Shown in pieces: positions 24,881 through 33,297 of a stretch of DNA of 64,000 nucleotides. A program made the position numbers and the translations under genes. Location of the stretch: NCBI RefSeq assembly GCF_023896955.1, contig NZ_JAMHIW010000014.1:101744-165743 (forward strand), in the 5' to 3' direction. The notes below the pieces were generated by a model. It made no database searches. It saw nothing but the letters and a program-made list of their open reading frames with translations, and had not been told where the DNA came from. The number at the start of each line of letters is the position of its first letter. Positions within the stretch are counted from its first letter, which is position 1. Source of the stretch: Micromonospora sp. RHAY321. Lineage in GTDB: Bacteria > Actinomycetota > Actinomycetes > Mycobacteriales > Micromonosporaceae.

Positions 24881-25582
24881 ATGCCCGACGACGCCCCCGC
24901 CCTGGATCTGCTGGCGCTGCTGCCGGAGCAGTGGCGTGCCGTGCTCACCCCGCACCTCGACGCGGCGCGCACCGCCGCGCTCGCCGAGTTCGTCGCCCGG
25001 GAGTACGCGACGCAGACCGTCTTCCCGCCGCTGACGGACCTGTTCTCGGCCTACCGGCTCTGCCCGCCGCAGGCCACCCGGGTGCTGATCCTCGGGCAGG
25101 ACCCTTACCACCGGGCCGGGCAGGCGCACGGGCTGAGCTTCAGCGTCCGCGACGGGGTGGCCGTGCCGCCGTCACTGCGCAACGTCTTCAAGGAGCTGGG
25201 CGAGGACCTGGGCGTTCCCAAGCCGCCCAACGGCAACCTCAACGGCTGGGCCGCGCAGGGAGTGCTGCTGCTCAACGCGGTCCTGACCGTCCGTCAGGCC
25301 ACCCCGGGCTCGCACGCGAACGCCGGCTGGGAAGAGTTCACCGACGCCACCATCCGGGCGCTGGACGCGTCGCCGGACCGGGTGGTCTTCCTGCTGTGGG
25401 GCGGGTACGCCCGCAAGAAGGCGGCCCTCGTCACCAACCCGCAGCACGTGGTGCTGGAGGCCGGCCACCCCAGCCCGATGAACCCGCGCGGCTTCCTCGG
25501 CAGCCGCCCGTTCAGCGCGGCCAACAAGGCGCTCGCCGACGCCGGCCTGCCCACCATCGACTGGGAGCGCACCGCCGGCTGA
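24881..25582 (+). CDS. ung: Uracil-DNA glycosylase, family 1
   Basis: 233 residues. Motif A GQDPYH (catalytic Asp, about residue 72) and C-terminal motif HPSPMNPRGFLGSRPFS (His in HPS near residue 197) define family 1 UDG, which excises uracil from DNA. The ATG at 24881 follows GAGAGG at 24869-24874. Its place inside the tsa gene run is not linked to tRNA modification. It is probably transcribed with tsaE or from its own promoter. Confidence 0.97.
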   Translation: MPDDAPALDLLALLPEQWRAVLTPHLDAARTAALAEFVAREYATQTVFPPLTDLFSAYRLCPPQATRVLILGQDPYHRAGQAHGLSFSVRDGVAVPPSLRNVFKELGEDLGVPKPPNGNLNGWAAQGVLLLNAVLTVRQATPGSHANAGWEEFTDATIRALDASPDRVVFLLWGGYARKKAALVTNPQHVVLEAGHPSPMNPRGFLGSRPFSAANKALADAGLPTIDWERTAG

Positions 25583-25602
25583 CCGGGCGCCGGCCCACCT
25601 GG

Positions 25603-25758
25603 CTACGGGTTTCGCCCGCCGGCGAGCTGCCTGTCCCGGTAACGGCGCAGCAGGTCGCCGGCCCGCGGCTCGGTCAGCTCCAGCTCGGCGAGGGGCACGA
25701 CCCGGTAGCCGCGCCCAGCGTGGCGCACCTCGATCGTCTCGGGCAGGTCGTCGCACAT
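25603..25758 (-). CDS. Possible small protein of unknown function
   Basis: An open frame of 51 residues starting MCDDLPETIEVRHAGRGYRVV and ending RRYRDRQLAGGRNP, antisense-oriented between ung and tsaB. Composition is ordinary for this genome, with Asp/Glu-rich and Arg-rich parts and no Cys pair, membrane helix or known motif. The frame stays open upstream through the palindromic element but without a good start. The gene is uncertain. Confidence 0.3.
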   Translation of the reverse strand: MCDDLPETIEVRHAGRGYRVVPLAELELTEPRAGDLLRRYRDRQLAGGRNP

Positions 25759-25854
25759 CGTCGCCCTGATCGCGCCGTAGCGGGTCGACCAGAGGTGCTG
25801 GCCCTGCGCCGGCTCGATGGTCGCCTGCCTCCGGACGGCGGGCCTCGCCCTGAT

Positions 25855-25902
25855 GAGCGTGATACCTCTGAGGCATAAATATGACTCAGAGGTATCACGC
25901 TC
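25855..25902. repeat. AT-rich 48-bp palindromic element, copy A
   Basis: Perfect 18-nt inverted arms (25855-25872 and 25885-25902) flank a 12-nt centre containing CATAAATATG, itself a palindrome. Only one base pair breaks symmetry across the whole element. It shares 22 of 23 nt (25861-25883) with 44829-44851, and the outer GGTATCACGCTC is also identical in both. It lies in the 413-bp gap between ung and tsaB. Apart from this element and the doubtful small ORF, that gap holds only the tsaB -10. Confidence 0.85.
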
Positions 25903-25981
25903 TTCGGAGAATGTGCCGCCGACCCGGGGCCGGTGGCTGTGGGGCGGGGCGGGGCGTGACCGGGGCGGCGGGCGGGGCGGC

Positions 25982-25987
25982 TAGGCT
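25982..25987 (+). promoter_or_regulatory. -10 element, leaderless tsaB mRNA
   Basis: TAGGCT lies 8 nt before the GTG start at 25996, with no Shine-Dalgarno sequence. Confidence 0.55.
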
Positions 25988-25995
25988 GGCTTACC

Positions 25996-26673
25996 GTGCT
26001 CGTACTCGTGGTGGACAGCTCGACCCCCGCGGTGACCGCCGCGCTTGTGGAGGTCTCGGCGGACGACGTGGCGCTTCGGGCGCACCGGTGCACGGTCGAC
26101 GCCCGCGCGCACGGCGAACTGCTCGCGCCCCAGGTCGACGCGGTCCTCGCCGACGCCGACGCGCGCCCGCGTGACCTGGGTGCGGTCGTCGCCGGGCTCG
26201 GCCCCGGGCCGTTCACCGGGCTGCGGGTCGGCCTGGTCACCGCCGCCACCATGGGCCAGGTTCTCGACATCCCCACGTACGGCGTCTGCTCCCTGGACGG
26301 GATCGGCTACCCGGCGGCCACCGGCGACCCGGTGCTGGCCGCCAGCGACGCCCGCCGCAAGGAGCTCTACTGGGCCGTCTACGACGGCGCCGGCCAGCGG
26401 ATCGTCGGCCCCGAGGTATCCACGCCGGCGGTCGCCGCCGCACGTGCCCGTGAGCTGGGGGCGACGGTTGCGGTGGGTGACGGCGCACACCGGTACGCGG
26501 ACACGCTCGGCCTGCCGGTCCGGGTGGAGCCGCGCTACCCGGACGCCACCGTGCTGGCGCTGCTCGCCGCCGAGCGGATCCGGGCCGCCGCGCCCACCGA
26601 GCGGCTCACCCCCCTCTACCTGCGCCGCCCCGACGCCGTGGCGGCCACCGCCCGCAAACCGGTCCTCCCGTGA
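25996..26673 (+). CDS. tsaB: tRNA threonylcarbamoyladenosine biosynthesis protein TsaB
   Basis: 225 residues of the ASKHA fold: VLVVDSSTPAVTAAL at the N-terminus, GLGPGPFTGLRVGLVTAATMG near residue 70 and LAASDARRKELYWAVYD near residue 115. TsaB is the inactive paralogue of TsaD that scaffolds it for t6A37 synthesis. The GTG at 25996 fits the family start. Next come rimI and tsaD, the standard actinobacterial order. Confidence 0.95.
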   Translation: MLVLVVDSSTPAVTAALVEVSADDVALRAHRCTVDARAHGELLAPQVDAVLADADARPRDLGAVVAGLGPGPFTGLRVGLVTAATMGQVLDIPTYGVCSLDGIGYPAATGDPVLAASDARRKELYWAVYDGAGQRIVGPEVSTPAVAAARARELGATVAVGDGAHRYADTLGLPVRVEPRYPDATVLALLAAERIRAAAPTERLTPLYLRRPDAVAATARKPVLP

Positions 26674-26728
26674 GCGCGAGGAGTGAGCCGGGGTTGCGAG
26701 CCCCGCAGTCGCGAACAGTGATGACACC

Positions 26729-27211
26729 GTGAATGCTGTCCGGCTGGAGCGGTTCCGCTGGTGGCACATCGACCAGGTGCTGCCCATCGAGGCGGACGTC
26801 TTCGGCGCCGAACAGTGGTCGCCGGCGATGTTCTGGAACGAGCTGGCCAACGGGCACCACTACCGGGTCGCCACCGACGACGACGGGACGGTGCTCGGCT
26901 ACGCCGGGCTCGCCGGGGCTCCGCCGGACGAGGTGTGGGTGCAGAACATCGCCGTCCGCCGGGACGCCCAGCGGCGCGGCGTCGGCCGTGCGCTGCTGGA
27001 GGAGCTGCTCGCCGAGGCGACCCGGCGCGGCGCCCGCAGCACCCTGCTGGAGGTCGCCGCGGACAACGCACCCGCCCAGCGGCTCTACGCGATGTACGGC
27101 TTCGAGCCGATCGGGGTGCGGCGCGGCTACTACCAATCGAGCAACACCGACGCGCTGGTCATGCAGCGCGACACCGAACCGACCGGGGACGGACCACACG
27201 ACAATGGCTGA
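26729..27211 (+). CDS. rimI: Ribosomal-protein-alanine N-acetyltransferase (GNAT)
   Basis: 160 residues. The GNAT acetyl-CoA loop is VQNIAVRRDAQRRGVGRALLEEL (R/Q-x-x-G-x-A type, about residues 72-94), and the family ending YAMYGFEPIGVRRGYY is near residue 125. It acetylates protein N-termini, classically ribosomal S18. Read from GTG 26729. The stop overlaps tsaD by 8 nt, so translation is coupled. Confidence 0.92.
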   Translation: MNAVRLERFRWWHIDQVLPIEADVFGAEQWSPAMFWNELANGHHYRVATDDDGTVLGYAGLAGAPPDEVWVQNIAVRRDAQRRGVGRALLEELLAEATRRGARSTLLEVAADNAPAQRLYAMYGFEPIGVRRGYYQSSNTDALVMQRDTEPTGDGPHDNG

Positions 27212-28250
27212 CGAACCGCTGATCCTGGGCATCGAGACCTCCTGCGACGAGACCGGCGTCGGCATCGTGCGGGGGCACACCCTGCTGGCCGACGCGCTCG
27301 CCTCCAGCGTCGAGGAGCACGCCCGGTTCGGGGGCGTGGTGCCCGAGGTGGCCAGCCGGGCCCACCTGGAGGCCATCGTGCCGACCATGGACCGGGCGCT
27401 GCGCGAAGCAGGCGTCACCCTCGCCGACATCGACGCGATCGCGGTCACCTCCGGCCCCGGGCTGGCCGGCGCGCTGCTGGTCGGCGTGGCCGCCGCCAAG
27501 GGGTACGCGCTGGCCGCCGAGAAACCGGTGTACGGCGTCAACCACCTGGCCGCGCACGTCGCCGTGGACACCCTGGAGCACGGCCCGCTGCCCGAGCCCG
27601 CCATCGCGCTGCTGGTCTCCGGTGGGCACTCGTCCCTCCTGCTGGTCGACGACCTGGCCCGGGGCGTCACGCCGCTCGGCGCCACCATCGACGACGCGGC
27701 CGGCGAGGCGTTCGACAAGGTCGCCCGGCTGCTCGGACTGCCGTTCCCGGGCGGCCCGCCCATCGACCGCGAGGCGCGGGCGGGGGACGCCGCCTCGATC
27801 GCGTTCCCGCGTGGCCTGACCGCCGCCAAGGACCTGGCCGCGCACCGGTACGACTTCTCGTTCTCCGGCTTGAAGACGGCGGTGGCCCGCTGGGTGGAGG
27901 CGCGGCAGCGCGCCGGCGAGCCGGTGCCGGTGGCCGACGTGGCCGCGTCCTTCCAGGAGGCGGTCTGTGACGTGTTGACCACCAAGGCGCTGGCCGCCTG
28001 CCGGGCGAACGGGATCGAGACCCTGGTCATCGGCGGGGGAGTGGCGGCGAACTCGCGGCTGCGGGCGATGGCCGAGCAGCGGGCCGAGAAGTACGGCATC
28101 CAGGTCCGTGTGCCCCGACCGAAACTGTGCACCGACAACGGGGCGATGGTGGCCGCGCTCGGTTCGCACCTGGTCGCCGCAGGGGTCGCGCCGAGCCGGC
28201 TGGACCTGCCGGCCGACTCGGCGCTGCCGCTGACCACGGTCAGCGTGTGA
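27204..28250 (+). CDS. tsaD: tRNA N6-adenosine threonylcarbamoyltransferase
   Basis: 348 residues. ILGIETSCDETGVGIV at the N-terminus, metal-binding histidines in VNHLAAHVA (near residue 112) and LLVSGGHSSLLLV (near residue 138), and the C-terminal LVIGGGVAANSRLR near residue 275. TsaD transfers threonylcarbamoyl from TC-AMP to A37 of tRNA with TsaB/TsaE. The ATG at 27204 lies inside rimI. A small gene overlaps the 3' end (GTGA). Confidence 0.97.
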   Translation: MADEPLILGIETSCDETGVGIVRGHTLLADALASSVEEHARFGGVVPEVASRAHLEAIVPTMDRALREAGVTLADIDAIAVTSGPGLAGALLVGVAAAKGYALAAEKPVYGVNHLAAHVAVDTLEHGPLPEPAIALLVSGGHSSLLLVDDLARGVTPLGATIDDAAGEAFDKVARLLGLPFPGGPPIDREARAGDAASIAFPRGLTAAKDLAAHRYDFSFSGLKTAVARWVEARQRAGEPVPVADVAASFQEAVCDVLTTKALAACRANGIETLVIGGGVAANSRLRAMAEQRAEKYGIQVRVPRPKLCTDNGAMVAALGSHLVAAGVAPSRLDLPADSALPLTTVSV

Positions 28251-28519
28251 CGGGGGCCACGGACATGATCGTGCGGATGTGGGAGGCACGCGCGGAGGCG
28301 TACGGCGTCGCGGACCTGATCACCTGGGTGTGCGACACCGCCCTGCCCGAGTTGGAGCACGACCCGCTGCACGTGTCCAGTGAGGTCTTCTCCTCCACCG
28401 ACCACCGGGTGGTGGTCATCTCCAAGTGGCGCAGCAACCCGCGCCCACTGCCCGAGCCGCCCGCCCTGCTGGTGGCCCGCGCTCCGCACTCCTGGGACTT
28501 CACCCAGGTCGACCGCTGA
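28247..28519 (+). CDS. Small protein of unknown function downstream of tsaD
   Basis: 90 residues from GTG 28247 (overlapping the tsaD stop as GTGA) or 84 from ATG 28265. MIVRMWEARAEAYGVADLITWV, then VSSEVFSSTDHRVVVISKW and a proline-rich end with APHSWDFTQVDR. The strand-helix-strand pattern and the late VVVISKW strand resemble dimeric alpha/beta-barrel (antibiotic biosynthesis monooxygenase-like) folds, but no active-site residue is recognisable. Coupling to tsaD argues it is really expressed. Function unknown. Confidence 0.7.
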   Translation: MTGATDMIVRMWEARAEAYGVADLITWVCDTALPELEHDPLHVSSEVFSSTDHRVVVISKWRSNPRPLPEPPALLVARAPHSWDFTQVDR

Positions 28520-28610
28520 CCTGTCGGGCCCGTGTTCGCCGTGAGCTGCGGCACGTCCGGGCGCTAATTGGTTCGCTGGTCGGGTGCCGGCCCCCTAGCG
28601 TCGAGCCGTC

Positions 28611-30311
28611 ATGCGCTTCTCACCGGCCGGCGACCCCGGCGTTCCCGATACCCGGTCGGCCACCCGCTACCTGATCTGGCTGGCCGCCCGGCACAAACGG
28701 CTGTTCACCGCCGGCATCGCTCTCGGTGTGGTGTGGATGGTGGCGCAGGCGCTGATGCCGGCCGCCGTCGGCCGGGCCGTCGACGGTCTGGCCCGTCGCG
28801 ACGAGGACACCCTTCTCACCTGGGGTCTGGTGCTGTTCGGGCTGGGCGTGCTCCAGGCGGTCGCGGGGATCCTGCGGCACCGGTGCGCCGTGCACAACTG
28901 GCTGGCCGGGGCGTACCGGACCGTGCAGTTGACCGTCGAGGCGGCGAACCGCCTCGGTGCGGCGCTGCCCCGCCGGGTGGCCGCCGGCGAGGTGGTGAGC
29001 ATCGGCACGTCCGACATCGGGCAGATCGGGCACGCCATCGACATCACCGCCCGCGGTGCCGGCTCGCTGGTCGCCATCGCCACCGTCGCGGTGATCCTGC
29101 TGAACGCATCGATGCCGCTCGGGCTGGTCGTGGTGCTCGGCGTCCCGCTGCTGATGGCGGTGGTGGCGCTGCTCATCCGGCCGCTGCACCGCCAGCAGCA
29201 GGCGTACCGGGACGCGGAGGGGGCGCTGACGGCCCGGGCCGGCGACATCGTCTCCGGGTTGCGGGTGCTGCGTGGCGTCGGCGGCGAGCCGGTGCTCTCC
29301 GCCCACTACCGCAGCCGGTCGCAGGAGCTGCGGACACGTGGCCTGCGGGTGGCCCGGGTGGAGTCGCTGCTGGAGGCGGCGCAGGTGCTGCTGCCCGGTG
29401 CCTTCCTGGTGCTGGTGACGTGGCTGGGCGCCCGCTTCGCGCTGCGTGACCAGATCAGCGCCGGGCAACTGGTCGCCTTCTACGGCTACACCGCGTTCCT
29501 GGTCAACCCGTTGCGCAACCTCACCGAGGCGGTCGACAAGCTGACCCGTGGGCACGTGTCGGCCCGCCGGGTCGTCCGGCTGCTGCGGCTCACTCCGGAG
29601 CTGGTCGACCCGGCGCGGCCGGCGACGGTGCCGGACGGGCCGGGGGAGCTGGCCGATTCCGAGTCCGGGGTGGTGCTGCGACCGGGCCGGTTCACCGCGT
29701 TGGCGGCCACCGCCCCCGAGGACGCGGCGGCGATCGTGGACCGGCTCGGCCGGTACACCGATTCGGACGCGACGCTGCACGGCGTACCGCTGCGGGCGCT
29801 GGCGCTGGCGACGGTGCGTGAGCGGATCCTGGTGGCCGACAACGACGCACATCTGTTCACCGGCGTGCTCCGCACGGAGCTGGACCCGCACGATCGGGCC
29901 GACGACGAGGTGCTCGGCGCGGCCCTGGCGGCGGCGAGCGCCACGGACATCGTCGAGGCGCTGCCCGACGGGCTGGACAGCCCGGTGGCCGAGCGCGGTC
30001 GGGAGTTCTCCGGCGGGCAGCGGCAACGGCTGCGGCTGGCCCGCGCGCTGGTCGCCGACCCGGAGACACTGCTGCTGGTCGAGCCGACCAGCGCGGTCGA
30101 CGCGCACACCGAGGCCCGGATCGCGCAGCGGTTGGCTGACGCCCGCACCGGCCGGACCACCCTGGTCTGCACCACCAGCCCGCTGATGCTCGGCCGGGCC
30201 GACCGGGTGCTCTTCGTGGAGGACGGCAAGGTGGTGGCCGAGGGGACGCACGCCGAGCTGCTGGACGGCGAGCCGCGCTACCGGGCGACGGTCAGCCGGG
30301 AGGAGGACTGA
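28611..30311 (+). CDS. ABC exporter half-transporter with degenerate nucleotide-binding site
   Basis: 566 residues: an N-terminal six-helix exporter domain (about 20-310), then an NBD. Walker A is lost (TALAATAPEDAAAI where GxxGxGKS/T should be, about residue 365). Walker B is LLLVE (487-491) with Val for Asp. The switch His is Thr522, and the Q-loop Gln is also replaced. The signature FSGGQ (466-470) is intact, so it can serve the partner's Walker A. A TAGCGT hexamer lies 9 nt before the ATG. Its stop shares one base with the next gene's ATG, implying an obligate heterodimer. Substrate unknown. Confidence 0.88.
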   Translation: MRFSPAGDPGVPDTRSATRYLIWLAARHKRLFTAGIALGVVWMVAQALMPAAVGRAVDGLARRDEDTLLTWGLVLFGLGVLQAVAGILRHRCAVHNWLAGAYRTVQLTVEAANRLGAALPRRVAAGEVVSIGTSDIGQIGHAIDITARGAGSLVAIATVAVILLNASMPLGLVVVLGVPLLMAVVALLIRPLHRQQQAYRDAEGALTARAGDIVSGLRVLRGVGGEPVLSAHYRSRSQELRTRGLRVARVESLLEAAQVLLPGAFLVLVTWLGARFALRDQISAGQLVAFYGYTAFLVNPLRNLTEAVDKLTRGHVSARRVVRLLRLTPELVDPARPATVPDGPGELADSESGVVLRPGRFTALAATAPEDAAAIVDRLGRYTDSDATLHGVPLRALALATVRERILVADNDAHLFTGVLRTELDPHDRADDEVLGAALAAASATDIVEALPDGLDSPVAERGREFSGGQRQRLRLARALVADPETLLLVEPTSAVDAHTEARIAQRLADARTGRTTLVCTTSPLMLGRADRVLFVEDGKVVAEGTHAELLDGEPRYRATVSREED

Positions 30312-32131
30312 TGGCCACCGCACTGCCGGTCGCCGACGCGCGGCAGGTCCGCCGGTACGCGCGGACGCTGGTCCGCCGGCACCCTCGTGCGTTGGCCGTC
30401 GCGCTGGGCCTGCACGCGCTGGCCGCCGCCGCCGGGCTGGTCGCCCCCCGGCTGCTCGGCGACCTGGTGCAGGGCATCTCGCAGGGTGTCGTGCAGTCCA
30501 CGGTGGACCGGGTCGCGCTGCTGATCGGCGGGTTCGTGGTGGCCCAGTCGGTGCTGGTGCGGTTCGCTCACCTGGCGTCGTCCCGGCTCGGTGAGCGTGT
30601 CCTCGCCGAGCTGCGCGAGGAGTTCGTGGACCGCATCCTCGACCTGCCGCTGGCGACCGTCGAGCGGGCCGGCACCGGGGATCTGCTCACCCGTACGTCC
30701 CGGGACGTCTCCGCGCTGTCGCGGACCGTCCGCCTGGCGGTGCCCGAGACGTTGATCGCGGTGGTCACCGCCGGTTTCATCGTCGGCGCGCTGCTGCTGA
30801 TCGGCCCGCTGCTCGCGCTGCCCTGCCTGCTGGCGGTGCCGCTGCTCCTGGCCGGCACCCGCTGGTACCTGCGCCGCGCGCCGGCCGGCTACCTGCGGGA
30901 GAACGCCGCCTACTCGGACATCACCGACGGGATCAGCGAGACCGTGGAGGGTTCGCGGACCACGGAGGCGTTGCGGCAGCAGGCGCGCCGCCGGGCCCGC
31001 AGTGACGTGGACATCCGCCGGTCGTACGCGGCCGAGCGGTACACGCTGAACCTGCGGACCGTCTTCTTCCCGGTGGCCGAGATCGGGTACGTGGTGCCGG
31101 TGGTCGCGACGCTGCTGATCGGCGGCTGGTTCTACCTGCGGGGCTGGGCCACTCTCGGTCAGGTCACCGCGGCCACCCTCTACGTGCAGCAGTTGGTGGA
31201 CCCGGTCGACCGGCTGCTCTCCTGGTTGGACGAACTCCAGGTGGGGGGCGCCTCGATGGCACGCCTGCTCGGGGTGGCCCGCACCGGCGAGACTCCCACC
31301 GCCGGCGCGTCGGCGCCTGCCGCGCCCTCCGACGGCGGCCCGGAGCAGCTCGTCGCCCGGGACGTGCGGTACGCGTACCGCACGGGGCGGGACGTCCTGC
31401 ACGGGGTGACGCTGGTGCCGCGGCCGGGGGAGAAGCTGGCGATGGTCGGGCCGTCCGGCGCCGGCAAGTCCACGCTGGGCCGGCTGCTGGCCGGGGTGCA
31501 CGCCCCGCGCAGCGGCTCGGTGACCGTGGGCGGGCGTCGGCTGGACGAGTTGCCGTTGGACGAGCTGCGCTCGCACGTCGCCCTGGTCACGCAGGAGCAC
31601 CACGTCTTCATCGGTCCGTTGCGCGAGAACGTGGCCATGGTCCGTCCGGGCGCCGACCTGGCGCAGGTGCGGGCGGCGCTCGCCGCGGTGGCCGCCCTGG
31701 AGTGGGCCGAGGCGCTCCCCGAAGGGCTGGACACGGTGGTCGGTGCCGGTGGACACCCGCTCTCCCCGGCGCAGGCGCAACAGGTGGCGCTGGCCCGGCT
31801 GGTGCTGGCCGACCCGCACACGCTGGTACTGGACGAGGCGACCTCGCTGATCGACCCGCGCGCGGCCCGGGAGCTGGAACGCTCCCTGGCCGCCGTGCTG
31901 GCCGGCCGCACCGTGATCGCCATCGCGCACCGGCTCTTCTCGGCGCACGACGCGGACCGGGTGGCGGTGGTGGAGGACGGCCGGATCACGGAGCTGGGCA
32001 CCCACGACGAGCTGGTGGCGGCCGGCGGCTCGTACGCGTCACTGTGGCGCTCCTGGCACCACAGCGACGAGCCCGCCGACCGGCCCGCCACCAGCCAGGT
32101 CGACGGTCAGCTGCGGCGCAGCATCCGGTAG
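30311..32131 (+). CDS. ABC exporter half-transporter with competent Walker motifs
   Basis: 606 residues: exporter membrane domain about 20-310, then an NBD with Walker A GPSGAGKST (380-388), Q-loop VTQEHH, Walker B TLVLDE and switch AHR. The signature is LSPAQ (484-488) rather than LSGGQ. It therefore supplies an active Walker A/B but a defective signature, the complement of its partner. This is the asymmetric heterodimeric exporter plan (as in TmrAB or BmrCD). The last 25 nt overlap the 3' end of the convergent DUF4142 gene. Confidence 0.9.
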   Translation: MATALPVADARQVRRYARTLVRRHPRALAVALGLHALAAAAGLVAPRLLGDLVQGISQGVVQSTVDRVALLIGGFVVAQSVLVRFAHLASSRLGERVLAELREEFVDRILDLPLATVERAGTGDLLTRTSRDVSALSRTVRLAVPETLIAVVTAGFIVGALLLIGPLLALPCLLAVPLLLAGTRWYLRRAPAGYLRENAAYSDITDGISETVEGSRTTEALRQQARRRARSDVDIRRSYAAERYTLNLRTVFFPVAEIGYVVPVVATLLIGGWFYLRGWATLGQVTAATLYVQQLVDPVDRLLSWLDELQVGGASMARLLGVARTGETPTAGASAPAAPSDGGPEQLVARDVRYAYRTGRDVLHGVTLVPRPGEKLAMVGPSGAGKSTLGRLLAGVHAPRSGSVTVGGRRLDELPLDELRSHVALVTQEHHVFIGPLRENVAMVRPGADLAQVRAALAAVAALEWAEALPEGLDTVVGAGGHPLSPAQAQQVALARLVLADPHTLVLDEATSLIDPRAARELERSLAAVLAGRTVIAIAHRLFSAHDADRVAVVEDGRITELGTHDELVAAGGSYASLWRSWHHSDEPADRPATSQVDGQLRRSIR

Positions 32132-32847
32132 GTGGCGATCCCGCCGGTGCCCAGCGCGGCGAGGAACACCAGCCAGACGACGGTGCTGCTGACCCCGACC
32201 TGCGGGCCGGTGTTCGCGGCGGCGGCGGCGAGCAGGCCGTCGTTGCCGGGGGCGGGCAGCGCCGCCGGCGGCAGCTCGGGCCAGCGGACCAGCCCGGTGC
32301 TCTCCAGCATCTGCATGTGGTGCATCACGAACCCGTTGGCGTCGTCGCAGAGTTTGCGCACCGTGGCGTCCCGGGTGCTGGCCCGTACCGCGCCGATCAC
32401 CGGGAAGATCTTGCCGTGTGCCACCCGGAGCCGGGTGACGAAGATCTGGTCGAACCGGGCGCCGGAGGCGTTCTGCATCTCCGACAGCCAGCCCTTCTGC
32501 TCGGCGGTCGGTTCGCTCGGGATGGTCGCGCCCAGCTTGTTGGCGGCGTCCACGACGAGCTGGTCGAGCCGCTGGTGCTCGTTGGCGATGCCCGCGCCGA
32601 TCTCCCGGACCTTGGCCGACTGGCCCTTCTCGGCGGCCATCTGACCGGCTGGCATCTCCCACAGTCCGGCCAGCCGCACCCCGTTGAGCAGGGTCATGTC
32701 GGCGGCGTTGAGCTGCTGCCCGCCGGCGGGCGCGGCGACGGCCACGCCGGGCAGGACACCGACTCCCGCGATGACGGCGATGAGCAGCATCGCCGCCCGG
32801 TGGGTCCGGTTGCCCAGCCGGCGACGGGCGGATCTGAGCGGTGCCAT
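32107..32847 (-). CDS. DUF4142 protein, exported and C-terminally membrane-anchored
   Basis: 246 residues. Basic N-terminus, then a signal sequence (AAMLLIAVIAGVGVLPGVAVAAPA, about residues 18-40). The helical DUF4142 domain (about 45-185) shows the DUF4142 helix pattern (AADMTLLNGVRLAGLWEM, ANEHQRLDQLV, HGKIFPVIGAVRASTRD). A Pro/Ala linker and a C-terminal helix (VVWLVFLAALGTGGIATY) end in RMLRRS. Probably an extracytoplasmic ferritin-like helical bundle; function unknown. Its stop codon lies within the convergent ABC gene. Confidence 0.8.
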   Translation of the reverse strand: MAPLRSARRRLGNRTHRAAMLLIAVIAGVGVLPGVAVAAPAGGQQLNAADMTLLNGVRLAGLWEMPAGQMAAEKGQSAKVREIGAGIANEHQRLDQLVVDAANKLGATIPSEPTAEQKGWLSEMQNASGARFDQIFVTRLRVAHGKIFPVIGAVRASTRDATVRKLCDDANGFVMHHMQMLESTGLVRWPELPPAALPAPGNDGLLAAAAANTGPQVGVSSTVVWLVFLAALGTGGIATYRMLRRS

Positions 32848-32970
32848 GTCTGCGGTGCCTCCTCGGTGCCGACCGAAACGCGTCCGAACCGGGCAGCCGC
32901 ACCTGTGCCGGCTGCCCGTCCGTCCACTGATACGGACTGACCGCCCGATCAGTTCACCGGTTGGGGTGGG

Positions 32971-33279
32971 TCAGCGGGTGACGGCGATGAAGCCGCCGAG
33001 CAGCAGCAGCGTGAGCGCGGCGACGGCGAAGAGCACCAGCAGTTCCTGGCGACCGTGGCCCGTCGGGTCGCCGCCGGTCGACGACGCGGTGGCGGGGTCG
33101 GGCAGAGCCGGCAGGTCGCGGGTCAGCGCGGCCAGGTCACCGAGTGTGCGCGCGGCCCACACCGCGCCGGCCCGGTCGGAGAACTCGTCGAGGGTGAGCC
33201 GGCCGGCGGTGGTGTGCCGGTGCAGCTCGGCGACCACCCGGTGGCGGTCGTCGTCGGAGGCGCGCAGCTCGACATCCAC
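32971..33279 (-). CDS. DUF1707 domain protein with C-terminal membrane helix
   Basis: 102 residues. The N-terminal DUF1707 motif RASDDDRHRVVAELHRHTTAGRLTLDEFSDRAGAVWAARTLGDLAALTRDLP spans about residues 6-60. After a polar linker comes a helix of about 20 hydrophobic residues (LLVLFAVAALTLLLLGGFIAV) at the C-terminus. DUF1707 is common in actinobacteria, often N-terminal to membrane segments, and has no known activity. Only 18 bp downstream of the ROK regulator gene, so possibly the tail of the xyl operon. Confidence 0.85.
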   Translation of the reverse strand: MDVELRASDDDRHRVVAELHRHTTAGRLTLDEFSDRAGAVWAARTLGDLAALTRDLPALPDPATASSTGGDPTGHGRQELLVLFAVAALTLLLLGGFIAVTR

Positions 33280-33297
33280 GCCGACAGGGTACGCGGA

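Noticed and set aside
26674..26728. A GAGCGCGAGGAGTGAGCC-type sequence between tsaB and rimI that I recall as recurrent in Micromonospora
   Set aside because: Only one copy is seen in this window and its inverted-repeat character is weak, so it cannot be supported from the sequence.
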